From Acidimicrobiaceae bacterium (GTDB lineage Bacteria; Actinomycetota; Acidimicrobiia; Acidimicrobiales; RAAP-2), in the NCBI GenBank assembly GCA_003155915.1, contig PMFA01000024.1, positions 70,194-134,193 of the forward strand: a DNA stretch of 64,000 nucleotides, given 5' to 3'. This document shows positions 42,131 to 52,798 of this stretch, in pieces. The translations under genes and the position numbers were made by a program. The notes under the pieces were generated by a model. That model saw only the letters and a program-made list of their open reading frames with translations, was not told where the DNA came from and made no database searches. Position 1 is the first letter of the stretch. The number at the start of each line of letters is the position of its first letter.

Positions 42131-44539
42131 CTAGGGTGCCACGCCGACGGGAGCGGGCAAACTTTCTTGTTGGAAGGACAGTTTGTGTGCGGGCATGGGT
42201 CGACTGATGAAGTAACCCTGCGCGACGTCACAGTCGAGTTCGCTCAAGAGGTCCAGCGTGGCGACGTCTTCGATCCCTTCGGCCACCACCCGCAGATCCA
42301 TATCGTGTCCCAATTGGATGGTGGCGCGAACCAACTCGAGATCGCGTTCCTTGCCGTCACCGCTGAGGCCTGTGATGAACTCGCGGTCGAGCTTCAACTC
42401 GCCGACCGCCAGTGAACTGAGGTAGGCCAGTGACGTGAAGCCCGCACCAAAGTCGTCAATCGACACGACGATGCCGATTTCTTTCAACGATTCGATGACC
42501 GCCTTGGAGCGAGCGAAGTCAGTGATGATGCTCGTCTCCGTGATCTCGATGATGAGAGCGCTGCCGGGCAAGTTGTGTTGTGTAAGGAGTTGCGTGACGA
42601 GTTCGGTGAACCCGTCTTCTAAGAGGTTCGTGGTCGTGATGTTGACGGACATGATCATGTTGCGACCGGAATCTCGCCATTCGGCGCACTGGGACAGCGC
42701 CTCGGTGAGCACCCAGTGCGTCAGTTCTTGCATCAAACCGGCGTCTTCGGCCAACGGCAAGAACTTCATGGGCGGCACCAGGCCGAGGGTGGCGTGGGGC
42801 CAGCGAATGAGGGCCTCGACGGCGAGAATCTCTCCCGAGCGAAGGTTCAGTTGTGGCTGATAGTGAAGGACGAAATTTCCCTCGTCGACCGCGAGGCGTA
42901 ACTCCTCGAGCAGATTGAGTTTTTGCTCGCCGCCGTCGATCTCCTGGTCGTAGAAGACGTACGGGATGTTGCCCAGTTTGGCGCGGTACATCGCGGTGTC
43001 CGCACACCACGTGAGTCCGACGGCTTCGGCGGCGTCGGACGGCGCGAGGGCAATCCCGATACTGGCGCCGACGCTGGCTTTCAGCTTCTGCAAGATGAAG
43101 GGATCGCAGATCGCCTTGAGGATGTCCTCGGCGACGGCTTCGGCGACGGTTTCGTCGGCGTCGACCAACACCACCGCGAGTTCGTCGCCACCCAGTCGAA
43201 ACACCGAGCCCGTCGCGGGAACCACCCGATTCAATCGCGGACCGAGTTGGCGAAGTAATTCGTCGCCCGCCGGGTGTCCAAAGGAGTCGTTGATCTCCTT
43301 GAAGCGATTCAGGTCGATGAAGAGGAAGGCCAGATTTCGCGACGTCGTCCACGGATTGGCGTAGTCCGCGAAGAACGTCTCGAGCACGTGGAAGAGATAC
43401 CGGCGGTTACCGAGGCCCGTCAGTTCGTCGGTTTGGGCTTGTCGATGGCGTTCTTCGGTCAAGATGCGCAGGTCTCGGGCCGACAGCGTCAGTCGTAGTC
43501 CGGCCGCCAAAAGTGTCGCCGTCGCGAGCCATAACGCGACCCACGGCACGGTGTGCACGTAACCGATTAAGAGGATGGCCAGACCGCCAATCGCGGCCAC
43601 GCTCGGCAGCGCCACACCGGCCACGCGTTGGGCTTGTAGCGGATCGAGCGTTCGCGGCTTCAGCCACACGGACATGGACATGAGCAGAATCGAGGCCGGC
43701 CAGGCCACCGCGTTGAAATCAGAGCCGAGTTTCGACGCGAAGATCGTCGATGACGAAAAGAGATTCGCCGTGTCGCCGATGACGTTGAGCGTGATTCCCG
43801 CCGCGAGCAAGAACCACGGCAATGTTGAACGCCCAGCCAGCAGCACCGTGCCGCCGATGACCAACGACAGTAAGAGGAGGTCGCCGATTGGGTACGCCAG
43901 GTTGGTCGCCGCCGCGGCCACGCTCCCGCCGGCGGCGTGCAAGATGCTATGGAACGCAAAGGCGGCGCAGACGGCGGCCGCGCCGAATCCCGCGACGACG
44001 CCGTCGAGCCAGTTGGGTCGCGAGAGCCGGCCCATCGCGCTTCGCAAGAGCTGCACCGTCGCGACGTAGGCCAATGGGTAGAACCCGATGTAGAAGGCGT
44101 CCGCGAGTGACGGCACCGAGGGCATTTTCCCACCGAGTGACTCGATCGTCAAGAAGACGTCGCCGAGCGTCCATGACAAGAGGCCCAACCCCAGGGCGAG
44201 AGGAGCGATTCGACCGGGATTCTTGTCGAGTCCGCGCACGATGCAAATGATCGACGCGGCTCCCTCAATGGCGCACACGACCCAGCCGTCGAGCCACGTC
44301 CAGTGCTCATTGGGACTGCGCAGCAGCAGCGAAATGACGTAGCCGACGACCATGAGGCCGAGGAGGCAGAGCGAGGCCCACGCGTAGGGCGAGAGGTCCT
44401 GAATTCGTGATGAGAACTCGGGCGCCTCACCGACGTGAGGCTGCGGCGCAACGACCGCCGTATTCGACGGCGTCGCGTCGTCTCGGCGCGCGTACCGAAA
44501 GTGACTCGGCCGAATGTCTTCTTCGGTGTCGTCTACCAT
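42131..44539 (-). CDS. membrane GGDEF-EAL cyclic-di-GMP signalling protein
   Basis: 802 aa from the ATG at 44539, which has AGGAGGT 6 bases upstream. The N-terminal sensor region has about nine or ten transmembrane helices (70-370). The GGDEF domain begins at TDELTGLGNRRYLFHVLE and has the site RLGGDELAVVL; no RxxD inhibitory site lies before it. The EAL domain carries VEALIRWPH, MSVNITTTNL, IIEITETSI, IDDFGAGFTSLAYLSSL, LKLDREFI and AEGIEDVATLDLL, all catalytic acids being present. It probably makes and/or degrades c-di-GMP; the net activity is unknown. Confidence 0.92.
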   Translation of the reverse strand: MVDDTEEDIRPSHFRYARRDDATPSNTAVVAPQPHVGEAPEFSSRIQDLSPYAWASLCLLGLMVVGYVISLLLRSPNEHWTWLDGWVVCAIEGAASIICIVRGLDKNPGRIAPLALGLGLLSWTLGDVFLTIESLGGKMPSVPSLADAFYIGFYPLAYVATVQLLRSAMGRLSRPNWLDGVVAGFGAAAVCAAFAFHSILHAAGGSVAAAATNLAYPIGDLLLLSLVIGGTVLLAGRSTLPWFLLAAGITLNVIGDTANLFSSSTIFASKLGSDFNAVAWPASILLMSMSVWLKPRTLDPLQAQRVAGVALPSVAAIGGLAILLIGYVHTVPWVALWLATATLLAAGLRLTLSARDLRILTEERHRQAQTDELTGLGNRRYLFHVLETFFADYANPWTTSRNLAFLFIDLNRFKEINDSFGHPAGDELLRQLGPRLNRVVPATGSVFRLGGDELAVVLVDADETVAEAVAEDILKAICDPFILQKLKASVGASIGIALAPSDAAEAVGLTWCADTAMYRAKLGNIPYVFYDQEIDGGEQKLNLLEELRLAVDEGNFVLHYQPQLNLRSGEILAVEALIRWPHATLGLVPPMKFLPLAEDAGLMQELTHWVLTEALSQCAEWRDSGRNMIMSVNITTTNLLEDGFTELVTQLLTQHNLPGSALIIEITETSIITDFARSKAVIESLKEIGIVVSIDDFGAGFTSLAYLSSLAVGELKLDREFITGLSGDGKERDLELVRATIQLGHDMDLRVVAEGIEDVATLDLLSELDCDVAQGYFISRPMPAHKLSFQQESLPAPVGVAP

Positions 44540-44712
44540 GTCCCGACCTCCTGACGGTCTTCGTTCGGAAGAACCGCGGCAAATTTCTCGAATGGTCGAC
44601 GCAATCGGCGACCAATGCATTTCTACGGTAGTGCTTCACTTGTGAATATTCGGACATCCCCGACAAGAGAAAACCGAGCGATCTCTCAGCGAAGCGGGGG
44701 GAGAAATTTCTG

Positions 44713-45009
44713 CTACACGCGGTACGCGCAGCCGTCCCAGTAGGCGACGAAACGAGGTCGCAGCCTCCCGCGCACCTCGACGCTGACCTTCGCCGGCAGG
44801 ACCGAACCGAAGTGAAAGAGTCGCACTTCGGGATTCTTCTCGCTCAACGTTTCATACCGGTCGCCATCTCGGTGGGCGATCGTGGCGGCGTCGAGAAAGG
44901 TGAGTCCGCCCGAGCAGCATCGATTGTGTCGCACGCGCAAGAACAAGGTGCCGCCGCGCGCCGCCACGTACTCGCGCGCTTGGTCACTGACCTCGATCGC
45001 CGTAATCAA
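44713..45009 (-). CDS. small conserved protein with a Cys-Cys motif, unknown function
   Basis: 98 aa. The core [21 protein letters not shown] plus the late DGCAYRV gives three Cys that could bind a metal or an Fe-S cluster, loosely reminiscent of HesB/IscA-like folds, but the spacing does not match well enough to name it. TTG start at 45009 (no better start found). Divergent from acdS. Confidence 0.6.
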   Translation of the reverse strand: MITAIEVSDQAREYVAARGGTLFLRVRHNRCCSGGLTFLDAATIAHRDGDRYETLSEKNPEVRLFHFGSVLPAKVSVEVRGRLRPRFVAYWDGCAYRV

Positions 45010-45080
45010 AATTCTAAGGGTACGGTGGCGGCACGCCCGTCGCCCGGCTTCGCACCAGAAGTGATCGCCGCCGCTGGGGT

Positions 45081-45092
45081 AACTTCAAAGTT
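45081..45092. promoter_or_regulatory. short perfect inverted repeat upstream of acdS
   Basis: AACTT-CA-AAGTT, a perfect 12-bp palindrome, lies 22 bp before the acdS start in the 105-bp divergent region. It could be an operator for the deaminase gene. acdS in proteobacteria is controlled by an Lrp-type regulator (AcdR), none of which is seen here. Confidence 0.3.
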
Positions 45093-45114
45093 GCGAATGA
45101 ACTATGGAGGCGTC

Positions 45115-46122
45115 ATGTCGTTGGAATCGTTTCCCCGTTACCCGCTTATGTTCGGCCCGTCACCCATCCATCGGCTCTATCGACTGACCGAATACCTCGA
45201 AGGTGCCACGGTCTGGGCCAAGCGAGACGACGTCAACTCCCCACTCGCCTTCGGTGGTAACAAGACCCGAAAACTCGAGTACCTCGTCGCCGACGCCCTG
45301 GCGAGCGGCTGTGACACGCTCGTGTCGATCGGTGGCGTGCAATCGAATCACACTCGACAGGTGGCCGCGGCGGCGGCCAAGACCGGAATGAAGTGTGTCC
45401 TCATCCAAGAGAGTTGGGTCGATTGGCCCGACGTGACCTACGACCGCGTCGGCAACATTCTGCTTAGTCGGCTGATGGGCGCCGACGTCCGTCTCGTGCG
45501 AGCGGGTTTCGGAATCGGATTCAAGGAGAGTTGGGAGCGGGCGATTCTCGACATTGAAGATGGTGGCGGCAAGCCCTACGCCATTCCGGCGGGTGCGTCG
45601 GACCATCCCCTCGGCGGCCTGGGCTTCGCCGGGTGGGCCGAGGAAGTCGAGCAACAGGAGGCGGAACTCGGGGTCGTATTCGACTACGTCGTCGTCTGTT
45701 CGGTGACCGGTGGGACCCAAGCCGGCATGATCGCCGGTTTTGCGCAGAGTAACGATCCACGTACGGTGATCGGCATCGACGGATCGGCCAAACCCGAAGA
45801 GACCTGGGCGCAGATTGCGCGCATCGCCCGCGCCACCGCGAAGCTCATCGGCGTCGAGCGCGACATCGCGGACGAGGAGATCATCCTCGACGACCGCTTT
45901 CACGCGGGTACCTACGGCATCCCCGATCAGCGCACACTCGAGGCAATGCGACTTGGGGCCTCAATGGAGGCGATGATCACCGACCCGGTCTACGAGGGCA
46001 AATCCCTCGCCGGCTTGATTCACATGGTCCTGGACCGCGAGATACCACCTGACGCCAACGTGCTCTTCGCCCACTTGGGTGGCCAGCCAGCCCTCAACGC
46101 CTACGCCAGTCTCTTCCAGTAG
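45115..46122 (+). CDS. acdS: 1-aminocyclopropane-1-carboxylate (ACC) deaminase
   Basis: PLP fold-type II enzyme opening the cyclopropane ring of ACC to 2-oxobutyrate and ammonia, which lowers plant ethylene. The sequence follows AcdS throughout: [41 protein letters not shown] (PLP lysine), [33 protein letters not shown]. The two residues that separate true ACC deaminases from D-cysteine desulfhydrases are deaminase-type: Glu in DPVYEGKS and Leu in AHLGGQPAL. 335 aa; ATG 45115 with GGAGG 4 bases upstream. Followed 6 bp later by a hydroxyacid dehydrogenase. Confidence 0.94.
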   Translation: MSLESFPRYPLMFGPSPIHRLYRLTEYLEGATVWAKRDDVNSPLAFGGNKTRKLEYLVADALASGCDTLVSIGGVQSNHTRQVAAAAAKTGMKCVLIQESWVDWPDVTYDRVGNILLSRLMGADVRLVRAGFGIGFKESWERAILDIEDGGGKPYAIPAGASDHPLGGLGFAGWAEEVEQQEAELGVVFDYVVVCSVTGGTQAGMIAGFAQSNDPRTVIGIDGSAKPEETWAQIARIARATAKLIGVERDIADEEIILDDRFHAGTYGIPDQRTLEAMRLGASMEAMITDPVYEGKSLAGLIHMVLDREIPPDANVLFAHLGGQPALNAYASLFQ

Positions 46123-46128
46123 CCGCCC

Positions 46129-47052
46129 GTGAACCGCCCCCTCATCGTCACCGTTCCCAACTCGTTGGTGCGCGCGACTCTCGGCGAGTTGCCGGACAAC
46201 GTGGAGATCGTGGAGTGGGACATGTCCGGACCGGCACCGCTGGCGCGCGCCGACATGGTGATCCCGCCGTACCTGCAGTCGCTCGAGGTCCTCAAGAGTC
46301 TCGAGGGTCTCGACGTCGGACTGGTGCAGAGTCTCACGCTCGGCTACGACGGCGTCGCCGAATTCCTGCCTCGGCACATGACGTTCGCGAACGCCGCCTC
46401 GGTACATGAGGCGTCGACCGCCGAGTTGACGTTGGCACTCATCCTCGCGTCCCAGCGGGCGATACCGGAGTTCGTGCGAGCGGCCCAGGCGGGCACGTGG
46501 TCGCCGTCGTGGCATCAGAGCCTGGCCGATCGCACGGTGCTGCTCATCGGTTACGGCGGGGTCGGTCGCGCCATCGAGGCGCGACTGTTGCCGTTCGAAA
46601 CGACGGTCCTTCGCCTCGCCCAACACGAACGAAGTGACGATCGCGGTCGCGTCTACGGGCGCGACTCGCTGAACGAACTTCTCCCCTTCGCCGACATTGT
46701 GGTGATCGCGGTGCCGCTCGATGAGAACACGCACCATCTGGTGGACGCCGACTTTCTCGCCCTGATGCCGGAGAACGGCCTGCTGGTCAACGTCGCGCGC
46801 GGGGCCGTGGCCGACACCGCGGCGCTGCTGGCGGCGGCTCAGAGCGGGCGACTACGCCTCGCCCTCGACGTGACCGATCCCGAACCCCTACCGGACGGCC
46901 ACCCCCTCTTCGCGCTCGACAACGTCCTCATTTCTCCGCATGTCGGAGGAATGAGTTCGGCGGCTCTACCGAGAATTGGCCGCCTCGTTCACCAACAGAT
47001 CGAGCGGATGCAGCGTGGCGAGGAACCAATCAACGTGATACTGCGCACCTAG
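46129..47052 (+). CDS. D-isomer-specific 2-hydroxyacid dehydrogenase
   Basis: 307-aa NAD(P)-dependent oxidoreductase. The Rossmann motif is VLLIGYGGVGRAIEARLL. The catalytic set comprises Arg in LVNVARGAVADT, Glu/Asp in LALDVTDPEPLPDGHPLF and His in ISPHVGGMSSAALPRI. The substrate could be glyoxylate, hydroxypyruvate or a 2-oxo acid such as the 2-oxobutyrate made by the upstream ACC deaminase, with which it shares a 6-bp gap. GTG start. Ends one base from the convergent glycerate kinase. Confidence 0.9.
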   Translation: MNRPLIVTVPNSLVRATLGELPDNVEIVEWDMSGPAPLARADMVIPPYLQSLEVLKSLEGLDVGLVQSLTLGYDGVAEFLPRHMTFANAASVHEASTAELTLALILASQRAIPEFVRAAQAGTWSPSWHQSLADRTVLLIGYGGVGRAIEARLLPFETTVLRLAQHERSDDRGRVYGRDSLNELLPFADIVVIAVPLDENTHHLVDADFLALMPENGLLVNVARGAVADTAALLAAAQSGRLRLALDVTDPEPLPDGHPLFALDNVLISPHVGGMSSAALPRIGRLVHQQIERMQRGEEPINVILRT

Positions 47053-47053
47053 G

Positions 47054-48337
47054 TCACCGTTCGCCCACGACGACGAGGTAGACGTCACAAAGATTCCATC
47101 CGGTGCGACCTCCCGTTATGAGTTGTCCCAAGTCGGCCAGCGCAGTGAAACTGTCACTCTCCTCGACCACGTGTCCCCAGTCGATGCCGCGTTCTCGCGC
47201 GCGACGCAGCGTCGTCTCGTCGACCCAACCACCAGCGATGCCCTTCACGAAGTCTCGCCCATCGGTGGCCCGTGCCGCGACCACGACGTCGCGGCCGTAT
47301 CCGTCAAGCGCCCCGGCCATACGCCACGCGAACTCCTGACATCGACCACCGACGCCCGATCCCCGAACCCGCAAGGTCACTTCGCCCACTCCCACGATGC
47401 AAAAGGGTCCGTCGCCGGTGGCGCCGGCCGACAGTCGTTCGGCGACGAGGGCGACGACGTCGTGGACGTCACCGTGCAACGAACTACCGACGTCGAGCAC
47501 GCGATAGCCGCGTCGGGTGGCCTCGTTGATCGCGGCGACGAGAACTCGAGCCGGCTCGACGAGGACCCGGTTCTGGTGGTTGGTCGCAATCGGAACGGCC
47601 ATCGCCTCGCCACGTCGCTCGTAGGCCTCGAGAATGTTCTGCGCCAAGCGTCCGGTGTCGCGTCCAATGGTGTGGAGCAGTGATTCAACGTCATGACGCT
47701 GCGGCGTGTAGTCGAACGTCAAGCCCGACGCCACCCAACGCTCCCCCGACACGACGTTGTCGACCATGATGAGGGCGATCGAGCGCGAGGTCCGGACACG
47801 GCGAAGTATCGCGCCCCCGGCGATCCGCGAACTCGCCGCACGCAGTTGGTTGAGTGTCGTGATGTCCGCACCGGACTCGAGCACTGCCGCGAACAGCTCG
47901 CCCAGATCGTCGAGGTCCACGGGCGACTGCGGCAACGCGCAGAGGCTCGATGCGCCGCCGGAAATCAAGAAGATCGTGCACTCGGCATTCTTCGAGCCCT
48001 CCAAGAATTCGACCAGACGCTCACCGGCCATCAGACTTCCCAGACCGGGACGCGGGTGCTCGCCAATGACGAACTCGACGTCGACGTCCAGTGAGATTGC
48101 CGGGCCCTCATCGACGATGACGAGTTGACGTTGGACGTGTTCTGTGAGCACGTCGCGCGCGGCCGACGCCATCTCGCGCGCGGCCTTACCGACGGCAACG
48201 ACGTCGACGCGGAGATTCAGCACGCCCGACGCACGAAGCTCCGCTTCGATCAGGTCTCGAAGGTCCAGCTCGCTCGACCACGCGTCACTGATCGCGAGGG
48301 CGTCATTCACGAGTTCTTTCGTCACACCAACCTGCAT
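47054..48337 (-). CDS. glycerate 2-kinase (MOFRL family)
   Basis: ATP-dependent phosphorylation of D-glycerate to 2-phosphoglycerate. 427 aa from the ATG at 48337. The N-terminal DUF4147 domain has VDVVAVGKAAREMASAARDVL, EHPRPGLGSLMAGERLVEFL, FLISGGASSLCALP and TLNQLRAASSRIAGG (usually NxVRkhlS). The C-terminal MOFRL domain has GEVTLRVRGSGVGGRCQEFAWRMA, AARATDGRDFVKGIAGGWVD and LGQLITGGRTGWNLCDVYLVV. Convergent with a hydroxyacid dehydrogenase that could make glycerate. The family loop carries substitutions, but the catalytic region looks intact. Confidence 0.85.
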   Translation of the reverse strand: MQVGVTKELVNDALAISDAWSSELDLRDLIEAELRASGVLNLRVDVVAVGKAAREMASAARDVLTEHVQRQLVIVDEGPAISLDVDVEFVIGEHPRPGLGSLMAGERLVEFLEGSKNAECTIFLISGGASSLCALPQSPVDLDDLGELFAAVLESGADITTLNQLRAASSRIAGGAILRRVRTSRSIALIMVDNVVSGERWVASGLTFDYTPQRHDVESLLHTIGRDTGRLAQNILEAYERRGEAMAVPIATNHQNRVLVEPARVLVAAINEATRRGYRVLDVGSSLHGDVHDVVALVAERLSAGATGDGPFCIVGVGEVTLRVRGSGVGGRCQEFAWRMAGALDGYGRDVVVAARATDGRDFVKGIAGGWVDETTLRRARERGIDWGHVVEESDSFTALADLGQLITGGRTGWNLCDVYLVVVGER

Positions 48338-48410
48338 TCGGCGCGCGGAGTCTTTCCGGCTTGAGCGAATCCTACGGAAGTTCTTCCGCACCGAAGGTCG
48401 TCAAGGTTGG

Positions 48411-49037
48411 TTACGTCGACGGAGCGAACACCTCTCGCGCGATAAAGTCCTGGCGCGATTGGCCGTGTCGCCACGTCGCGAGTAACCCAATGGCGAGGTT
48501 GGCGAGACCGGCGAAGGCCGTCGCGGTCAGCGCGGCCCACAGGTGTACGCCGGTGTAGAAAAGAATCCAGAGCGAACACCCGAACGCTCCGACGAACCAC
48601 GAGGTCGCCGACACTCCCGTCGCGTCAGCGTGACGGACCAACTCGATCAGTTGCGGCGCGCGGTTAATGGTCATCGCGACGCCGGTTCCGAAGACGCCAC
48701 CGGCCCAACCCCACACCATGGTCGGCAGTACACAACACACGACGATGTAGCCCAACGCCCTCGCGGGCACGGCCCACCGGCGCCACGGCGCGAGTCGAAA
48801 GAGGATCGAGAGTTGCATCGGCAGAATCAGTGCGCTGCCTAGGACTACCTCAGCCGAATGGGCCGCGAAACCGTAGGTAATCCAGAAACAACCCATATAA
48901 ACAAAGAGAACCCAGGTCGCGAGCGACACCCCTTCAACACCCAGGGCCCGCACTCGGCGCAGCTGGTACGAGGTCCCGACGACACCGCTGGCGACGGCCA
49001 GCCACCCCATCGATGTCGTGATGGAGTGCCAGGTCAT
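48411..49037 (-). CDS. PQ-loop (SWEET-like) membrane transporter
   Basis: 208 aa, about seven transmembrane helices built from two repeated three-helix bundles. Each bundle begins with a PQ-loop-like motif: GVVGTSYQLRRVRALGVEGVS in the first, where Pro-Gln has become Tyr-Gln, and NRAPQLIELVRHADATGVS in the second. The arrangement is that of a full SWEET (3-1-3) rather than a bacterial semiSWEET. Substrate is unknown, possibly a sugar. Start ATG 49037 next to a GTG. It lies between leuA and glycerate kinase on the same strand. Confidence 0.75.
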   Translation of the reverse strand: MTWHSITTSMGWLAVASGVVGTSYQLRRVRALGVEGVSLATWVLFVYMGCFWITYGFAAHSAEVVLGSALILPMQLSILFRLAPWRRWAVPARALGYIVVCCVLPTMVWGWAGGVFGTGVAMTINRAPQLIELVRHADATGVSATSWFVGAFGCSLWILFYTGVHLWAALTATAFAGLANLAIGLLATWRHGQSRQDFIAREVFAPST

Positions 49038-49062
49038 CACTTAAGTTTAGTTGCGACGATTT

Positions 49063-50856
<1,794 letters not shown>

Positions 50857-50861
50857 TCAAC

Positions 50862-50889
50862 ATTCTATCCCCATCGGCGCAAATGTCCA
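50862..50889 (-). promoter_or_regulatory. leuL-leuA promoter
   Basis: On minus, -35 TGGACA (50884-50889), 16-bp spacer, -10 TAGAAT (50862-50867). The predicted transcription start falls at or beside the leuL GTG (50855). Confidence 0.65.
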
Positions 50890-50917
50890 TAGAAAGTCGC
50901 CACTAACCTCGAGGGTG

Positions 50918-51073
50918 ATGGGCGCACTCAAGACAGTTCTCAAACTCATGTTCATTCTGGTGGTCGCGGCGAGCATCGCCGGCGTCGTCATGTTGGTGAA
51001 ACGGCCCAAAGACGCCAATCCCGTCTCCTTTGACGAATGGCCCGACGTTCCGCGCAATCCCGATTCTGAATAG
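50918..51073 (+). CDS. small single-pass membrane protein (51 aa)
   Basis: MGALKTVLKLMFILVVAASI begins a short protein with one transmembrane helix and a hydrophilic tail (VKRPKDANPVSFDEWPDVPRNPDS). ATG 50918 with GAGGG just upstream. The Trp/Pro-rich acidic tail suggests a conserved functional peptide rather than noise, but I know no function. Divergent from leuL and 33 bp before the aldo/keto reductase gene. Confidence 0.6.
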   Translation: MGALKTVLKLMFILVVAASIAGVVMLVKRPKDANPVSFDEWPDVPRNPDSE

Positions 51074-51106
51074 TCCGCCCCCAATACCGCATCGCAAGGA
51101 GAAACC

Positions 51107-52087
51107 ATGACTGACATGCAATATCGCCGTCTCGGCCGTTCCGGACTCAAAGTAAGCCTCCTGTCCTTCGGCAGCTGGGTCACCTTCGCCAACGCCGACC
51201 AGATCGAAACGGGTAAGCAGGCGGCCGAGTGCCTGCACGCGGCCAAAGAGGCCGGCGTGAACTTCTTCGACAACGCCGAGAGTTACGCGGCCGGCGAGTC
51301 CGAGCGCGTCATGGGTGAGGCCTTTCGCGAACTGGGCTGGAAGCGTCACGAGTACGTGGTCTCCACCAAGCTCTTCTGGGGACTGCACAAATCTCCCAAC
51401 ATGCGCAACACCCTGAACCGCAAGTACCTCTCCCAGGCCATCGACGGATCACTCGAACGCTTTGGTCTCGACTTCGTCGACCTCGTCTTCTGTCACCGTC
51501 CCGACGCCGAGACACCGATTGAAGAGACGGTCTGGGCGATGAGCGACATGATCACCCAAGGCAAGGCGCTCTACTGGGGCACCTCGGAGTGGAGCGCCGA
51601 TGAGATCCGCGCGGCCTACGACGTCGCCGATCGCCACCACCTGCACAAGCCGCTGATGGAGCAGCCCGAGTACAACATCTTTCACCGCGACAAGGTGGAT
51701 AAGGAATTCCTGCGTCTCTATGAGGACATCGGACTCGGTACGACGACGTGGTCTCCGCTCTCTTCGGGCCTCTTGACTGGAAAGTACTTGAACGGTGTGC
51801 CCGAAGGCTCGCGCGCCTCGCTCCCCGGCTACGAATGGCTGAAGGGCATGCTCACCGACGAAGGGCGCAACAAGAAAGTCGCCGACGTCAAAGTCATCGC
51901 CGATGAACTCGACGTCTCGCTGACCCAATTCGCGCTGGCGTGGTGCGCGTCGAACCCCCACGTGTCGACCGTCATCACCGGCGCGTCGAACGCCGCGCAG
52001 GTTCGAGAGAACATGACCGCCCTCGACGTGATGCCGCTGCTCACGCCCGAAATCATGGAGCGCGTCGACCTCATCAGCTACTTCTAG
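51107..52087 (+). CDS. aldo/keto reductase, potassium-channel beta-subunit subfamily
   Basis: 326-aa NADPH-dependent oxidoreductase (TIM barrel). The catalytic tetrad is Asp and Tyr in [18 protein letters not shown], Lys in [15 protein letters not shown] and His in [19 protein letters not shown]. Several blocks ([14 protein letters not shown]-type, [49 protein letters not shown]) follow the animal Kv-beta subunits closely. Probably reduces aldehydes or ketones. ATG with AAGGAG 6 bases upstream. The racemase-like gene starts 9 bp after its stop. Confidence 0.93.
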   Translation: MTDMQYRRLGRSGLKVSLLSFGSWVTFANADQIETGKQAAECLHAAKEAGVNFFDNAESYAAGESERVMGEAFRELGWKRHEYVVSTKLFWGLHKSPNMRNTLNRKYLSQAIDGSLERFGLDFVDLVFCHRPDAETPIEETVWAMSDMITQGKALYWGTSEWSADEIRAAYDVADRHHLHKPLMEQPEYNIFHRDKVDKEFLRLYEDIGLGTTTWSPLSSGLLTGKYLNGVPEGSRASLPGYEWLKGMLTDEGRNKKVADVKVIADELDVSLTQFALAWCASNPHVSTVITGASNAAQVRENMTALDVMPLLTPEIMERVDLISYF

Positions 52088-52096
52088 ATTCCGGTC

Positions 52097-52777
52097 ATGA
52101 GCGAATCGCGAATCGGAATAATCGGTGGCCTCTCGTGGCAATCGACGGCCGCGTACTATCGCTACTTCAATGAACTCTTCCAGGGGGTCAACGAGTGGTC
52201 GCAACCGCAACTCCTCATCGATTCGATCGACTTCGGGGCGATCGTGCCGCTGCAGCGCGAAGGTAACTGGGCGGCCACGGGAGAGATCTTGGCCGCCTCG
52301 GCGCAACGTCTCGAGCGCGCGGGCGCGACGGTGCTCGGCATCGGCGCCAACACCATGCACGTCAACTTCACTCGAGTGCAAGACGCGGTCGCCGTGCCCG
52401 TCGTTGACGTGCGTGACGCCGTCGCCAAGGAATCACTGGGGAGCGGGCACGACACCATCGGGTTGCTCGGGACGAAATACCTGATCGAGGGTGAGTTCTA
52501 TTCGGACCGCTTACGCGAACTCGGCATCACGACTATCAAGCCGACCGAGGAGCAGACCGAACGCCTGCAGTTCATCATCTTCTCGGAGTTGACCCGTGGT
52601 GTCGTCACCAAAGGTTCACGCGCCTATCTACGCGAAGTGGCCTCGTCGTGTCTCGAGCGCGGCGCGGGCATCGTAGGACTTTGTTGCACCGAATTCGGAA
52701 TGCTCATGAGCGAAGACGAGCCCTTCCCGGTGATCGATTCGACCAAGGCCCACGTACGGGCGTTGCTCGCGGCCTGA
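52097..52777 (+). CDS. aspartate/glutamate racemase family protein with one catalytic Cys
   Basis: 226 aa of the Asp/Glu/hydantoin racemase fold. RIGIIGGLSWQSTAAYYRYFNE is the family start. Two-base racemases use a Cys before the first NT motif and a Cys in the second GCTE-type motif. Here the first site is GIGANTMHVNF (Ala where Cys or Thr is usual) and the second is GLCCTEFGML (Cys kept). Racemisation by the normal mechanism is therefore doubtful; it may be stereospecific or a different lyase or isomerase. ATG 52097; it is in a likely operon with the aldo/keto reductase. Confidence 0.85.
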   Translation: MSESRIGIIGGLSWQSTAAYYRYFNELFQGVNEWSQPQLLIDSIDFGAIVPLQREGNWAATGEILAASAQRLERAGATVLGIGANTMHVNFTRVQDAVAVPVVDVRDAVAKESLGSGHDTIGLLGTKYLIEGEFYSDRLRELGITTIKPTEEQTERLQFIIFSELTRGVVTKGSRAYLREVASSCLERGAGIVGLCCTEFGMLMSEDEPFPVIDSTKAHVRALLAA

Positions 52778-52798
52778 GCTTCGAGGGTCGCGAACCCT

